In this document: piece by piece, positions 49,331 through 63,700 of the stretch
Position numbering within the stretch: position 1 is the first letter of the stretch
How the letters are laid out: each line of letters opens with the position of its first letter
Assembly (NCBI RefSeq): GCF_000003605.2
Contig: NW_003125886.1
Location: 511,196 to 575,195, forward strand
DNA: 64,000 nucleotides
Direction of reading: 5' to 3'
Source: Saccoglossus kowalevskii
Lineage: Eukaryota; Hemichordata; Enteropneusta; Harrimaniidae
Program-made: the position numbers and the translations under genes
Notes under the pieces: model-generated
The model's input: the letters and a program-made list of their open reading frames with translations, nothing else
What the model was told of the DNA's origin: nothing
Databases searched by the model: none

Positions 49331-50074
49331 TTAATGTGTTATACGTATACTGCACATTCAGTATACTGTACATACTAGGACCTTCTCCTTCCCATGACAC
49401 ATTGCTGCATGGAACAATATGAAATACAAAATGTAATAAAACATCTTTCACTCCAGAACGGCGATTTTGGGAGTCTGTTTAATAGTCAACAAAATGACTG
49501 TTTTAAGAGATATGAACTAGTTGTTGCTCGAATGTTATTCGAAGAATAAAAATGACGGCCAAAGTCACATGACCGCTAAATATTTTTTTATGAATATTAA
49601 TACACATATTTGCATATGAAAGTGATGCATATGGAACAATACAAAATAAAAGATGGCGACCAAACTACGTGATTGATCAAATATCCATTTCAGACACTTT
49701 TTAGAGCGGAACAAGTAGAAAGTATACTAGATATTTAGAACGAAATGCGCAGCCGTCTTCTAGAGAAAGTCATTTGAATGAAACAGCGGAATAAAGAAAC
49801 AAAGCAATAATAACTGAATTCCAAGCCATACAGGTCCTGGAAGCCTAATGAACGTCGACCAGAACCTATCATTTGAATTGAAGTTTCCAACTTCAATGGG
49901 CAATCCGAACTGAGTGTATTGTATAATGGCATTTCTCAAAGACAAATAAAAACGACACATAGAAATTGTTTGTTGTTATATTGGCCACGTGTGTATCACG
50001 AAGTATGAAGTAAAAGTCGTTATGATTGAACGGTTAGTTGTCAACTGAAGCCACCCTGAAACTTGTTTAAAATT

Positions 50075-50133
50075 GTTGTTATCGTCGCTTGGGACTCAAT
50101 TCCTGCGCGTGCACAGAAGACGATCCTCCCGCT
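50075..50133. mobile_element. TTAA-flanked MITE family A, truncated copy
   Basis: The reverse complement of 50075-50137 matches the first 60 bases of the 49174 copy (AGCGGGAGGATCGTC, then GTCCCAAGCGACGAT). Only one terminus, next to TTAA at 50134-50137, is present. Confidence 0.65.
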
Positions 50134-50137
50134 TTAA

Positions 50138-53100
50138 TTTGGTCAGAGATAGCCTGTGATGCGGATTTTAAACTACTTGTATTTTAGCAGCGTAGTTCCA
50201 CTGTCATTGTCTTTTCTCCAGAAATTAATTACTTTATCAGTATATTACACTAGCCAGCGCACTGTATACCCAGATTTATATAACATGCGTGCACAAACGG
50301 TATCAGATTGGCACAATGGGGTAATACTGTCGATAGGATAAAGTACAAACCGCCCACGAGGTTGATAACATCTTGTTTCGGTTTTCTGTTCATTTCCCGA
50401 TGATTTGATCTGCACACTGGATATAACAGAGATAAGAGACTTCCCCAGCTGGATCTCATTCTGGACTCATTAATTCACACGTTAACGTATAAACGCTGTC
50501 AGTATTCTAGAAAGTCAATATCAACCGACCAACTGCATTTCGTAGGAGGTCAACGCACTCCTGGATTCAATTTGCACCAATGTAAAAATACACTTTAGGT
50601 GTATAGATACCTTAGCCTTAAAATCCTTATTTTCTATAAACAAAAAAAGAATGCGACGTTCTATATGACATAACGTCCAATTATAGAAACACATTGCCTT
50701 AAATACGTTCTATTACATTTCTGTAAACTATTACGTACGCAGTATTCATCACCGTAGAACACCTGCATATTTCTCCTTTATTCCGAATAATGGATATAAA
50801 GGTAGATAATTTATATGCAATTCATGGAATTTAATCATTAATTTTTTTACTATATATCGACCAACAACTAACGAAATACTAAGTCACAGCATTGCGATTG
50901 TCTTTCGAAGAAATGGTTTTCGACGTAGTGCCAACAAAACTTAGTCAAAATTTAGAACATTAACAATCTGTGATCGACGTCTGTGACAGACGACTGTACC
51001 CGGTTCTGAATTGCCAGCAAGCTGAGCTCTAGTCGCACTAGTAGCAGTAGTGTTTCGGTGTCCGTGAGGTTGAATACTTAACTTGATTTAAAATTTGAAT
51101 TCGTTGCACCCACCAGAGAGATTTATTTCCCGTGCGCCAATTTATCGGGTGTTTTTCTGTGAAAGAAAAATTGTGAGTTTCCACCCATAGGGGAGGAGGG
51201 TCGGGCAAAACAGGAGAGGTCAGCATATTTTCGAAAGCCACAGGGGGGCTTTTTATCAAGGCTGAAGAGGGTAGAGTATTTTTCTCATAAAGATTGACAC
51301 ACTTTGTTTTTACTTTACGCCTTTTTTTTACTAATTATCAAATAATAACCAACACTTAGTCCAGTATTGTCAAATCAGTCAGATTACACAAAAGAATTAT
51401 TAAAATGGCTCACCCTGAAAAAAGATGGTGGCCATGTAGCAAAAGATCAATAAAATACATGAATCTAGATTTGTTGGCCTTGGGTGCATAACCTTTTTAA
51501 GTGAAGAGACTGTTCTAATTTATAACATGGACTTTCTTCAGGCACGTGAGTAGAACTGTTAATATAAATTTCAAAATATTATATGTCAATTTGTGTATTT
51601 TTACTTCACAGAAATGAAATCTGTCGAAAAAGTTGTGCATAGTGGATTGCTTGTAGTAGTGTTTAATTATCAAAATGCTTTTTCGAGGCGACAGTTTTAT
51701 CTCTACTGTTTATTAGAAAATAATACATTTCAGGGGATAGACCATTCGACGCATGGGGGTATATCCAAAAAAAGATACACGTCACTAGGCCCAATTAAAT
51801 TGACCAGTGTTAACTACAGAACAACCTACCCAGTCAGTTAAAACGGATGCATTTATACTTGTCATTCGTGAGGTACAGTATTTCAAATACGTTCTAGCAT
51901 TACAAAAATCATCTGATGCAGGACATATCATGGAATGTATGGGCACCATGCGTTCCCGGGAATAATACAATTGAAAACATTATCATTAGCACAAATACCT
52001 AATTACTAAAAAATGAATTAATAAATCAAATCCTCATTGATTGGATATTATTTTATGAGTTAATTACTGGTGAGTTATGAAACCTAGACAAAATGAAATT
52101 ATTTACGATTCAAATAACTGTTACAACCAATGTTCATTACATGCTCTTTTTATTAAAAGTAAAACGATGCGCTTTACCACTCCTACGACAGTGTTCTCTA
52201 ACCAAACCAACCTTATACTGCAGTACATTAACCTGTTAGACTAACTTTCACCTCGTATTGACATTGACTATTTTAATGCATGCATCACGTTTGAATGTTC
52301 AATCTATCTGACTGAAAGGAAAACTTGTATGGTATTTTACCTTATAAAATTATATAATATGTCATTCCAATTACATGTTTAATCAAAGAAACCATAGAAA
52401 CAACTCCCATATGCCGCCAAGAGTGTTTGAGGCATACAATACAAATAAGAATACCGTTTTAAGTATATTATATTGAGCATAGACTCGACTCTCCCATTTA
52501 CGTGCACTTCCTAAAACAAACAGTGATTCAGGTGGTTCCCAGTGGCTACAAATGAATATATGATGAATTGGTATTTCGGTATTATGTAATATATCCTGTC
52601 AGACAATATCATTACATCATTATTGGTTGTATTGATTTATTAGCAACAGTACATGAGATATTACAGTAATGCTCATGAATGAGCTTACATTACCATTTTG
52701 TCATCTGATACATTAGAAAAAAAACGCACTTTCTCCGAAGTTAGATTCATCCAAACACAAATGAAAAATGAAAAATATAGCAACAATCCCCTATAAGCAC
52801 ACCGGGTGTTGTTCAAACCTACCTACCAATCATTATTGTTACATTGTTTGTCTCTTTCTACTTCCTAGGTGCATTAGATTCGACAGTTTATGTGATATAT
52901 GTTTTGCATGTATGTAACAATTCCCAATTTCAAGGTATAGTTTTGCCTAATACAATAACTCACCGTCTCAGAATACAACACCTTAAGACCGTACATCACA
53001 AAGTTTATGTAAGATGTACTAAAACACTTCTTGACAATCTTGCCTTCAATATAGCACTGGTTGCATGTCAGTGCCGAAAATATTACAGTTATGCATATTA

Positions 53101-53770
53101 ATGTGGCTTATCCCAGACCACCTATGTACCGAGTTTCATTGACATCGGGGTGTTTGTTTAGATATCAGTTAAAATTATTATGCAAATTAGTATGTAAGGA
53201 TTTTAATCAAAAAATAATAAGGATTCCAAATTTTATTGGAATCTGCTTTGTTGATTTTGAGTTATTCATTGTTATGGTTTGCTATTAAGCATGCTTGTCA
53301 TATTCTATTTTTAATCATTTCTGAACTGTATTTTTTAAATCCCCAGATATACAGAGACACTCAGCAGATTAGTTTGTATCGCCAAATTGTATATAATTGT
53401 GCATATAACGTTCTCCCAATTACCAGTTCTCTAAACAACATAACTGCTGACTAGGCGACATGTTATCAAATGATATGCAGTCTACTAAATAACGTCACAC
53501 ACGAAGCTACATGTAGTAGCCCACTATACCCCAAAATATTACAAATATGGCGCGAGATATGGCATCTAAATGCAACCTATCCATTTGTCTACAATAATTT
53601 AAGTAGACTTAAATGATACTCATTGAACAAGTTCAGTCTAATTTGGGGCATGATGATGTTGTTTGACTGAAATATTACATCAGTTATCACAGTTAGACTC
53701 ACGGACTACGGAATGTGATCAACAAGAAAAATAAAAATTAATGCAAAAATACCACTCGTTGAAAGACAGA
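50138..53770. other. Gene desert upstream of the GPCR
   Basis: No convincing exon or RNA gene. A stretch at 51100-51250 has a C/G-rich polypyrimidine/polypurine bias (minus strand GACCCTCCTCCCC) that may be an old interspersed repeat. Confidence 0.4.
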
Positions 53771-53773
53771 CCA

Positions 53774-53850
53774 TTTAAAGGGCGGTGGTCGTTGTGTGAC
53801 ACCTGTGTTGATAAACATTGTTTTTTCCACAATCATTAAAGTTTCTTTAA
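53774..53850. mobile_element. MITE family B, truncated copy
   Basis: From TTAAAGGGCGGTGGTCGTTG through GTTGATAAACATTG and CCACAATCA this stretch follows the left part of the 48033 copy with a short internal deletion. The right terminus is missing. Confidence 0.6.
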
Positions 53851-54101
53851 TATAAGGGGTCTATGCATGATAAGAATACGGTAGGGGGCACGTCTCAATC
53901 GATACGTATCCCATCCAAATCCATCATATAGTCGGGGTTATTGGTAGTAACAAAATCATAGGAATAATAATTTCATATGTTTGTAATAGTTACTAAATAT
54001 GTATCTAGAAAATAAATGTTTACTAATTAATATGCATAGAGACGAAATACCAACTGTGGAGTTACATAAGTCAACATGGCAAAAGCATTTGTCATATGAC
54101 A

Positions 54102-54127
54102 ATATAGAATAGAATAGAATTCTTTAT
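54102..54127 (-). repeat. LINE-type 3' tail
   Basis: On the minus strand this reads TTAATAAAGAATTCTATTC, then ATTCTATATTG, like the tail at 7154. A short stretch of unrecognised sequence precedes it. Confidence 0.4.
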
Positions 54128-54528
54128 TAATACCGTAAAGATAATGTGACATTTCTTTTTGGGTTAACGAGTAAATAAAGTTTTTACATAGTTGAGCGGA
54201 CATAAAACTATCTGTGAATAGTAAGACAGTTTACAATATGTAAGAATATGGCATATGTTGTTTATTTATGCCGGTAATGTATTTCTTTTGTTGTAACACT
54301 GTTCGATGTACTTTATATATATATATGAATGTAATAATTTCACCAGTTGCTTAAAAACGACGAATCCTGCCAATATCAATCGCTTTTCAATTTTATACAG
54401 TGAACTCTAAACTGTGCTTCCCCCTGTGTCATGCTGATTGATATCAGTCAGCGTATTTTGAGTTTAGCAAGTTAAACGTATGTTACTCATGTTTTCAAGG
54501 TTGCGCCTACTGGCATCAAACACAAGAT

Positions 54529-54723
54529 TTGTCTGAAACATTTATGCACAAAGTTAGGGGGTCTATCGCTAGTGTGATAGGTTTCAATACACGTATACAT
54601 ATCCCGCTGAATTGTTTTCGTATATGGTTCATTTCAACTATCACTGAACATAGAAAGCCGCAACGGTTAAACTGTGCTGGTGCGGATCACGCCGATTCTT
54701 TTCAATATAAACGTCGAAGATGA
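54529..54723 (+). promoter_or_regulatory. Upstream ORF overlapping the GPCR start (ATGA overlap)
   Basis: An ATG at 54529 opens 64 codons that end in a TGA at 54721-54723. This shares bases with the GPCR ATG at 54720, giving the ATGA arrangement typical of termination-reinitiation. The peptide is basic and resembles nothing I know. If it is in the 5' UTR it would repress or gate GPCR translation. The transcript start is unknown, so this is inference. Confidence 0.3.
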
Positions 54724-55017
54724 ATTCCAGCGAGTCGATGTTCTTGCTGACTGTCAACACTACCGTAGATGAGTACAAACTTCCGAGTTATACAATAATT
54801 ATCACCACCGTCTTTTACGTTATAATATTCATACTCGGCGTGATTGGTAACGTGCTAGTCCTATTCGTTGTATGCTGCAACAAAGACATGGGCAACTCTA
54901 CCAACTATTTCTTGGTGAATCTCAGCGTGGCCGATTTACTTGTGTTGGTTTTCTGTATGCCGGTAGCCTTGCTGGAGACGTATATCATTCGACCATGGGT
55001 GCTAGGTGAAGCAATGT
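54720..55017 (+). CDS. Class A (rhodopsin-like) peptide-type GPCR, first coding exon only
   Basis: The ATG at 54720 opens 99 codons plus one base, ending at a strong GTAAGT donor (55018). Residues 2-15 are an extracellular tail with two N-glycosylation sequons (N2-S-S, N13-T-T). Residues 25-53 are TM1 with the G43-N44 pair (N1.50). Residues 62-88 are TM2 with NLSVADL, where D72 is D2.50. W93 is the conserved first-extracellular-loop Trp, and the split codon after M99 supplies the disulphide Cys at position 3.25. This architecture, and the intron right at that Cys, fit neuropeptide receptors of the beta rhodopsin group. The NYFLVNLSVADLLV wording resembles trissin-, orexin- or allatotropin-type receptors, but the ligand cannot be assigned from one exon. 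TM3-TM7 were not found in the 9 kb to the right edge, so intron 1 is long or the gene is broken. A 64-codon upstream ORF overlaps the start codon. Confidence 0.9.
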
Positions 55018-56686
55018 GTAAGTATAAACAATGTACTATCAACGTAATCGGGGGGAGGGGTTATTTCCAAGAACATCGGGTAACGTCATTGTCGCTGTGT
55101 AATTTAGTCTTTTCTCACATCAATCATGTGTTAAAACTATCTATTCGAGAGTATTGCTGCCAACAAAATGACACGTCTGTAAACTTTATTAGCGCCGACT
55201 TGCTGTGACAAGAATGAGCTTGTCGACAATTCCCGTCGAGTTTAGACAGCGAATTTACGTCGTCGCCATTCCGGCCTTGACAATTTAGTCTGATGAAGTT
55301 TTAGCTCCTCGGGGACCAGCTTACTGTAAAAAAAGGAATCAACTACTCTACATAAAGTGACGTGAATAAATTGTCGCCATATTGCGAGAAAACTATAATG
55401 CCAAGTACAATCATCGAAATATATATCACGTCTGGTCAATTAAACCACTCTACGTGGCTCCATAGTAACACTTATAACATACATTAATTGCTACTTACTT
55501 GACACGCCAAGCGGTATTAACGCATCTTTAATGCGAGTCTCGGGGATGTTGACTTTGTATAGCGCATTGATTGTGACTGATTAATATTTTTCACTTTCTC
55601 AGAACTGCTTAGAATTGCTTGACTTAATGCCTTTTCATTTGAAAAATGGAATTATTAAACGTGGCACTTAATGAAACAAACAAGCAATGAGTAGCATACA
55701 CACAGTCCTTGACCACCGTGACACAATAATGAATGAACTTAGTGTAATAGAAAGAACATCATATAGACTGTAAGAGAATTTATATTCGCTCTTGACGACA
55801 TCTACGCAAGATACGTAGCACTATTATATTGTATTACGTGTACTGAACAGGGTCGCGCGTGATAGAGCATACACAGTGTATACATAAAGTATATGGACAT
55901 TCAGAGAGCGAAAGCAAAGTTATGAGTTTGAATTGAAATTGCCAATGTGTCGCTACTGTGTTTTGACAGCAATCTAGTAATGAGACAATTCATTTTTTTA
56001 CCCTGTATATATTTCTATTTCAGGTTTAATAATAATAATTTAAAATTGTTAAAATTTATTCGATCTTCATCCAGTCCGTTACATGTGTCTCATTTCAATC
56101 ATAACATCTAGGAATCTATGAGTTCGCGACTGAGATCTGATAAACATCGCAAATACTCTAAGCTGGTACTAATGCAACATTCTGAATAATGTGACGCCAC
56201 TTAAATGCATATGTTTATCAGAGTGATGGGTCTTAAGTTATTGAACAAATGTTAACGTCCATGTATGTTTAATCATGTTATTATTATAAGTCCTTGCCGC
56301 GCAGAAAAGCTTCCCGCATTTAAGGGGTGCAGCACTTATCCACTCCATATAACTCACATAGGCTTATAGGAATTACTATATTAATTCATTTCCCCAGAGA
56401 CATTTGTTATGATGCAGCTCAACCAAAAGCATAGTTAGTACACACTTGCAAATTAATTTCTCATCCTTGGTCAGTTCGAGGACATTTGAACAATTCTAAA
56501 ATGTTTGATGTGATGCACCAGGCTCTTAGTAAAGGTTTGAATACAAATATTTCACATGTGAATCTTCTATGCCGTGATTTTCCAATCTTCTGATAATAAT
56601 GGTTTGTGATTGTGTTGATTTTTGCGTACATCCTAGCATAGATATTATAACATTTAATTTAATAGCTATAATCACACTCAACTTCA

Positions 56687-56802
56687 CATTCATTCATTCA
56701 TTCATTCATTCATTCATTCATTCATTCATTCATTCATTCATTCATTCATTCATTCATTCATTCATTCATTCATTCATTCATTCATTCATTCATTCATTCA
56801 TT
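56687..56802. repeat. (CATT)29 microsatellite
   Basis: Twenty-nine perfect CATT units (116 bp) in the first intron of the GPCR. Confidence 0.98.
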
Positions 56803-57264
56803 GTCACAGCATATGGCTGATTGTCATTCTAGCGTCTTGTCAATTTATGCCACTAATTAATTATTCATTCGCTTCTTCTGGACACAATGCTCAGAGTGTT
56901 TGTTCACACGTTACCCTCCCCCTTCCATCTTCCTTCAACCGGTGCATGGTTGTCCTTTTGTTCACCTGCACATGTCTTTCTACGTCCTAGTCCCGTTTTA
57001 TCTCTATTCCGTTGCAAGTATGAACACGATGGAAGTAGTGTAACATTCATTGCTCATCATATCATCGTATATTAATAGATAGGTGTTTTTGCTGATTAAC
57101 TCTGAATATTTAGAAATGGGATTGACATTTCTTCCCATAATGTTTCGTGCAGCGTCTCAACGAATTTATCTTTCTTGCTCCAAGTCAATCGTAACAATAT
57201 GTTTAATCAATCTATGCTTGGATGAACATTGAATCACACAAAAAGATAAGGTAGCTATATATAA

Positions 57265-57704
57265 TGTGTATATAACTTTATTCGTATTTAGGCCTCCGGC
57301 CTATGTACGCAAATAATAATAAATCATTACATTTCTGTCATAGGTTTGCAAATAAAGTATAAAAGATTTGAATTACATATCTCTTTAATTTTAAATACAT
57401 GAAAACAAAATAAAGCAACACTTTCAATATCAGTCGTGTTGTCTGATGCCATTATCTTGTGAAAATCCTGCAAGGTGTTTGCTGCATGGTCCTGGAGAGA
57501 CTGGGGGAGAAATGTTTGCCTGAATGTATTAAGTTTTGGGCATTTTAGAAGAAAGTGGAACTCGTCTTCAATTTCAGACAAACATAGATCGCAAATTCTA
57601 TAAATAATATCTAAAAAGAAGGATGTTTTACTGTGTTGACAAATTTTCCAATCGAGGTAATAGCTGGTATTATATTGTATTATATTCTCTAAAGCTTGAA
57701 ACAC
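57265..57704 (-). mobile_element. 5'-truncated LINE (non-LTR retrotransposon) 3' end
   Basis: A 125-codon minus-strand frame (57327-57704) carries the C-terminal ORF2 zinc-knuckle signature seen in CR1/L2-type LINEs: CDLC, then EFHFLLKCPKLNTFRQTF (spacing C-X2-C, H, C). The reverse transcriptase and endonuclease are absent, so only the last few hundred bases were inserted. The short 3' UTR contains a perfect hairpin TAGGCCTCCGGCCTA (57289-57303) followed by AATAAAGTTATATAC. In this family such a 3' stem can be the signal the reverse transcriptase recognises. The frame is still open, pointing to a fairly young copy. Confidence 0.65.
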
Positions 57705-60700
57705 AGATAACGTTTATATAACGATAGTGAGAAGCAATGGACTTGTGTATACCGTTTTACATTGTTTTAATCACTGTCCTAGAAATTTAGGAAAAAAAGA
57801 CTCTGACAGGATGAAACTGAAATCTCGAAATCAGTATAAAAGACAATATATCATAATGATTGTATCATGAATTCACGTTTTTTTGTCATTGTTTAAATCC
57901 CATGTTGCTTTGCCAATGTTCAATTTCGACGACAGTATTTGGCCCGAGAGTAGTCATACTCAAATACCAGGCTTTCTGTGTGTGTAGTTAAAATACTGTA
58001 AATTTATTTGTATAAGCCGAGATTCAGATTGTGTATTCCATCTAGTCACTGTAGGGCGTGTTCACTACAGACCATTTAAAGCTGGCTTCCTTTGGGCCAG
58101 TGAGTACGGTTCAGCGTATACGCCTGCAGTGGCGCGGCGCTCCGGGCATGTTTTTATGTCAATGTTCGTTTGCCTGTAATTGTTCCCAAACGCCATGACT
58201 GTACTAAATTACGAAATCTTATTATGTACTCAGTATGGAACTATCCATACATCTTCGAACACATAGTACTTCAACGTCGCCAACTTGAAGATATCCGAAA
58301 CACATGAAACAAATAGTGTGTTGCATTCTGGGTATCACGTTGCAACAAGTTGTACACATTATATGAGCACCCATGATGATACTTAATGACATAAATACCC
58401 ATCCCTCCTTATTATTAGTAGTAGTTGCCTTTATATACGTGGTTCAATCTGATACGAACGGTCTTAACAATGATACGTGCCTTCAGCGATAAGCTGGAAA
58501 CGTACTGGCTGACTTAGTAACAAAGGGAACATCATGTAATGTACATTGCGTACACACTATATGTCACGTAGTCTTGGTAACTAAATATACTGAATTATTA
58601 ACAATTTCTTTCTTAATTTATATCCTAAAAAATGTTTCTGCACTATTCATTGGTGACATTAAAAACGATCTTAGCATCTGCATCTCAATATCAATGCCAT
58701 CGATAACGACTTTCTCCTTTTGATTATTCTATTGAATGTCAAACGCTGAAACGAATACAAGATTCATCAAAATGCATGAACAACAAGTTATCTGAATAAA
58801 AACATTTTTAGTTCACTATCAAATAAGAACATCGAATGTTTTACGATGTTGTCTTTTTGAGAGATGGACTAATTCTACCGACATAAGCTAACATTTTTTG
58901 TGTACACTGATTGTGACATCAACTGCCTGCATTTTTTTAATTTTTGTAAGCAATTTTTTAACTGATTAAGGCATTGCAACATGTCTCCTGCCAAACATAT
59001 AATTCATAAAAGTGTGAAGCGGATTCACAAATAAAATATAATTTTTCAAATGTAGTTTTGTAAATATCTATGACAGATAGCGTTAGATGAAAAACGGAAT
59101 AATTTGTGCCATTGAACAAGGAGAAAACCAATTAATCCCACACGAATCAGGTATTACATCGGCAAGGTTATACCCTAAGACCACTTATGTTATGTACAAA
59201 TGCAAGAACATACATTGGAACTGTATATTCATACAGTATATAGTAAGGTAAAATAAGTTAAAACGAGTAGTTCAACTAACATAGCACAGGCTAAAATGAT
59301 TATCCGTGAATAATTACCCAAAGTCATTAAATCCAACCAGTTTTAACCTTTAAAAGCAATAAAATATCAAGCAGAATAAATATGTATCTCGAGGCGCTTT
59401 TGATAAAATAATGATTCCTCCACAGAAGATTTGCCAGAAATTATCTACTACACGTCTTGATTGGTACATATACATGTGTCATGCCACGATGCAAATGGAA
59501 GTAATAAATTGGAAAACACATTCTTCCCGGAAGCGTCGGTTGTTCTAGTTATAATCTAAGAACCGTCACTGTGATATTATTAAGAAAAACGAACACAGTA
59601 CATCACAGAGATTACGTTTGTTCTCGATAAGTGAAACTACAAGAGTAAATTGTGGTATTATGAACTAGTTTTGTGATATATTAGTTATATTTTTTTCTCA
59701 TATTTTACATTTTGGAGTGATATTGGATACCTTCGCGATGCCCTTTATATTTAAACATTTCCCTATGCACGAATTATTTGCAAAACACATGTATTACTAT
59801 TATTTATTAAGTTAGAAAGTTTTGCGATTACAGGATATAATATGAAGGATATGATATTAAAATCTGTCTGACGTTGAGTCGGCACGTACTTATTATTCCA
59901 TGTTACATTCATTTGATCATGTCAGATATCATTATCTATTTCATAAGTATCACTGATGTTGGATTTAAACTGTCCTTGAATTGTCATGGCGGATGTATAG
60001 AGAGTTCCGATATTATGATTGTATTCACCGCTCCGATGTGAGAGATATAAGACATATTTTGGGGCTATAAATATGATTATATTAAATGTAAATTTAGTAT
60101 TTTTTTAATTTTCGTATTATTGAACGTTTTGGTTTATTTTGTATTTAAAAAGATTATGTTATTTCACTGAACTATTAGAATGAATATATTTAGAAATATA
60201 GATATTTATATAGATATTACGTAATACGTAGATATTAGATCCACTCATCCGAAATATGGTTATGTTTTAATATTCAGAGCAGTCAGTCGACACTGCATCG
60301 AGATTGAAATGTAGATAATAAGGTGTTTTTGTTTTCAAAATTGCTCCCAGCTATATAAGACAACATTGGTTCAATTGTTGATTGAAATCGTGCGACTTAG
60401 CAGTAAACAGGAAGTTAAAGTTACTTGAATGATTACTTTACTAAATTAACTTTGTTTTTCCTTCAATCAAATGTATGAGGGCATGTCTTGGTTTACATTT
60501 CTACTAACCCCTAATTTAAGAAATTGTCTACGACGTTTATTCTCTAAAATATTTCCAGCGTTCAATCGACGTCAGTGTCTGGATCGGCGTCTAAACAACT
60601 GATGATCACAAATAAAAATGTAAACGAAAATTCTAAATATAAAATTAAAAAAAGAGAGCATGAAATGTTTTGAAGCCTTTGCTCATTCGCAAAAATTGTA

Positions 60701-63700
60701 TTATGTGCGTTTCGGAATACAGTCATATTGTTGTTCGTTTCTGTTTACGCAATCAAACATTCCCGCGTGTCTATTAGAAGACGCCATTGAATAAAAAAAC
60801 GTTGCATACCCAATCTTCATAATCTTTGATACAGTTTCACTTACACTTTTACAAAGCTAGAAAACAAAACATATACACACCCCTTTATTGTTTATTGTGT
60901 TGATGATTAAGGTATTTTTTGAAGAATTCAATGCCGTATAATAAAAAAAATATTTTTTTTTTAAAATTAACACACTGTTATTTTAACGAGTGAGTCTAAA
61001 ATTATTGCCGTAGTCAGTTTGGCCAGTTTATTTTAACGTACATGCGTTCATTAGAAAATCGTGAAATATAATCAGCATGTTTGCTGGGATTTTCTAAACA
61101 ATTATTGTTTCTACGTATTCCCGATCATATCCCGAAAAACGGGAATTTCCGTTCATTCCAGTAGTTCGAATGTGCTTATGCCGATTACCAGCTGCACCAT
61201 AAAGTATTAATGACATATTACTAGAAAGTATTGATTATTGAATATTTTGTTGATTATTGTAATCCAGTATATGTACACAACCAAACTAATTGTTGTTGTT
61301 TAACGAATAACCTCGAAGGTCAAGGCAAAGTATGTGACACATGCTTCATTCATTGGCAACGCAATAGAAAAACCAAAATATGGGCTCCATTATACTCTTG
61401 TAAATTCCTCGTCTGCAAAGCAACTCTAAGACGAAACTTTTCTTAATTTGTAATTGCATTTTTCATTAGGTTGAAAATTCAATCATCTTTTACGTTACGA
61501 AAGTATTCCCATTTATACAACATATATGGAGCAGAGTAACTCATTGTAGTATAGCTTGCCAAGTTCTCAATAGAAAGATTTCCAAATCATTCCACTCTAT
61601 ACAAATTGCACTGGATAATCATGTCATTTGGAATTTTCAACCACATGACGTTTCTCCCAATCATATCTAGTAAGATACTGGCAAAGGGATGAACAAAATG
61701 GATCAATGAAGTATTTAATTCGTGTAAATCCTCTCTCAAAAAAACAACATGTGTCAGTACATTACTGAAACAGATGAACGGAACAGAGTTTGATGTAATT
61801 CTGTCGACGCGACCCTTATATCACTTTTCGTACAACGCCCTATATTTAGGATATTAAGCACATAGAACGTCAAAGAAAGCTGCATTTTAACGATTTTTTT
61901 GTAAAAAAGTAAGGTTGGATCTACTGTTTTCGTTGTAAACAAATCTTTGCGTTTCAAATAATATGACATGGAATACGTGCGGATTACGGATAGGTAACTC
62001 CTCGGAACAGCGTGTTGTAAGGGCGTTTCCTGACTCGCCTTTCCGAGTCTCATGGGACTTACATATACACTAGCTGCTTCAATTCAATTCAATTTAAAGT
62101 AGTAGGCAGGATAGACATGGTTTTCCTATCAACAGATAATTCCCATCGCTAACTTTACCGCCTTAAGACTCGATACTCTCGCATAACATTGAGATGTTCA
62201 GCTCAGTATGCGGGGGGGGGGGGGTTGTTCTTAGAAATACTATGACACGTTACTCCGGGAAATTATCAGCTGTCACTGACTAATCGCGCTGTCACTCACT
62301 AACTTAAGTATGAAGAAAACAATTCATTGTTTCACAATTCCGCAATATATATGTAAATTACATTTTCAATCTGGCAATGTTACACACATTAATCGTCGGC
62401 CGTACTGCCATGCTGTTTCTTAATTCAATGTATGTACGATGTGTGTCACTGGGTCAAGTGATGAATCGCAATACTTCTGCACCAGTGTTTAAAATGTAAA
62501 TTGTCAATTCCCAAAAGTTGGTAAATGAATACGCTGTTAGTATAGGTAATTTCACGAGATAGTGTTGCTTTGTACTGTGTATATCGCTGAGCTGATGGCA
62601 ATTTACATAAATACATATGACATTGTTGGTTGATCATGTGACCTATTGTTCTACCACTTACCTGTAATAGAAGTAATACTGCACGTTTTAGGTGAGTCAG
62701 CCGCACATGTTAAGCGTGTTACGTAACTGATGTAGAATCATGTACATATCACAGTGAACTACATGTCGCATATAACGAAAAATCAACGGCTTAGATTCAG
62801 TAGAGTGACCAATGTATCCACACAGTTTGTCATTCAAGAAATCTTGGTTCTAATCCGGCGCGTTTCTGCTCACAAGTGTTTACATTTTTCAAATGGAGGA
62901 GAAGTTACACTCTTCAATTGAATTATGTCAGGACAACATTTTTTTTACAAACGGTCATCTTATAGAAAACAGGCATTAGGGAGAACAATGAAACTTGTAA
63001 AGTTTGTTTGTTTGAAAGAAATTCCTTTCCTAGTAAATGACAAAATATTGTCACTAATTCGCCGCTTGACAGTTGACAGGATAATTGCATTCATTTGTCG
63101 GTGTCAGTGTGCGTTAACTTTCTTATGCAACACCCAGAGTTAACATTCCAACCATATTGACACTTTCAGGCATACTACATCCAGCGCTATCACGAATGTA
63201 TGCCACTCTTTGTTTGGCAAGTTATAAAGTTTATTCTTATTGTGACGTCATTGGATCGACATTATACAGTAACTCAGATACAAGGTATCTTGTGATTGGG
63301 GCATTCTCCCATAGCTGACGTAATGAGAGATACTATGTGTATTCCATGACATGTACTTCCATCTACAGAACTATTACAGTTAATAAACCCATCTTCCGAA
63401 AGTTCTGAACATGAATTTGATACAATATGCTAAACGAAAAAGTGTCAATTTTCGAAGTTTAAAACGATGATAGCAACATTTTGTGCGTTGTTACTGTCAA
63501 TTTAATATTTGAAATGTTGACACTGAAAGCATTATCGCATATACACTACATATCGACGTTGTACTTGAAAGTGAAAAAATATGGCCATGAGCAGACAGAT
63601 ATCAAGAGGGCGCCATCTATTGAAATCCAGTTTTATCAAGCAAAAATTACAGAAACAAGATGACAACTTACCGGGGCCCTGGGCGAAATGTCAAATACGT

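Noticed and set aside
56599-56820. IHSFIHSF-repeat peptide
   Set aside because: Translation of the CATT microsatellite.
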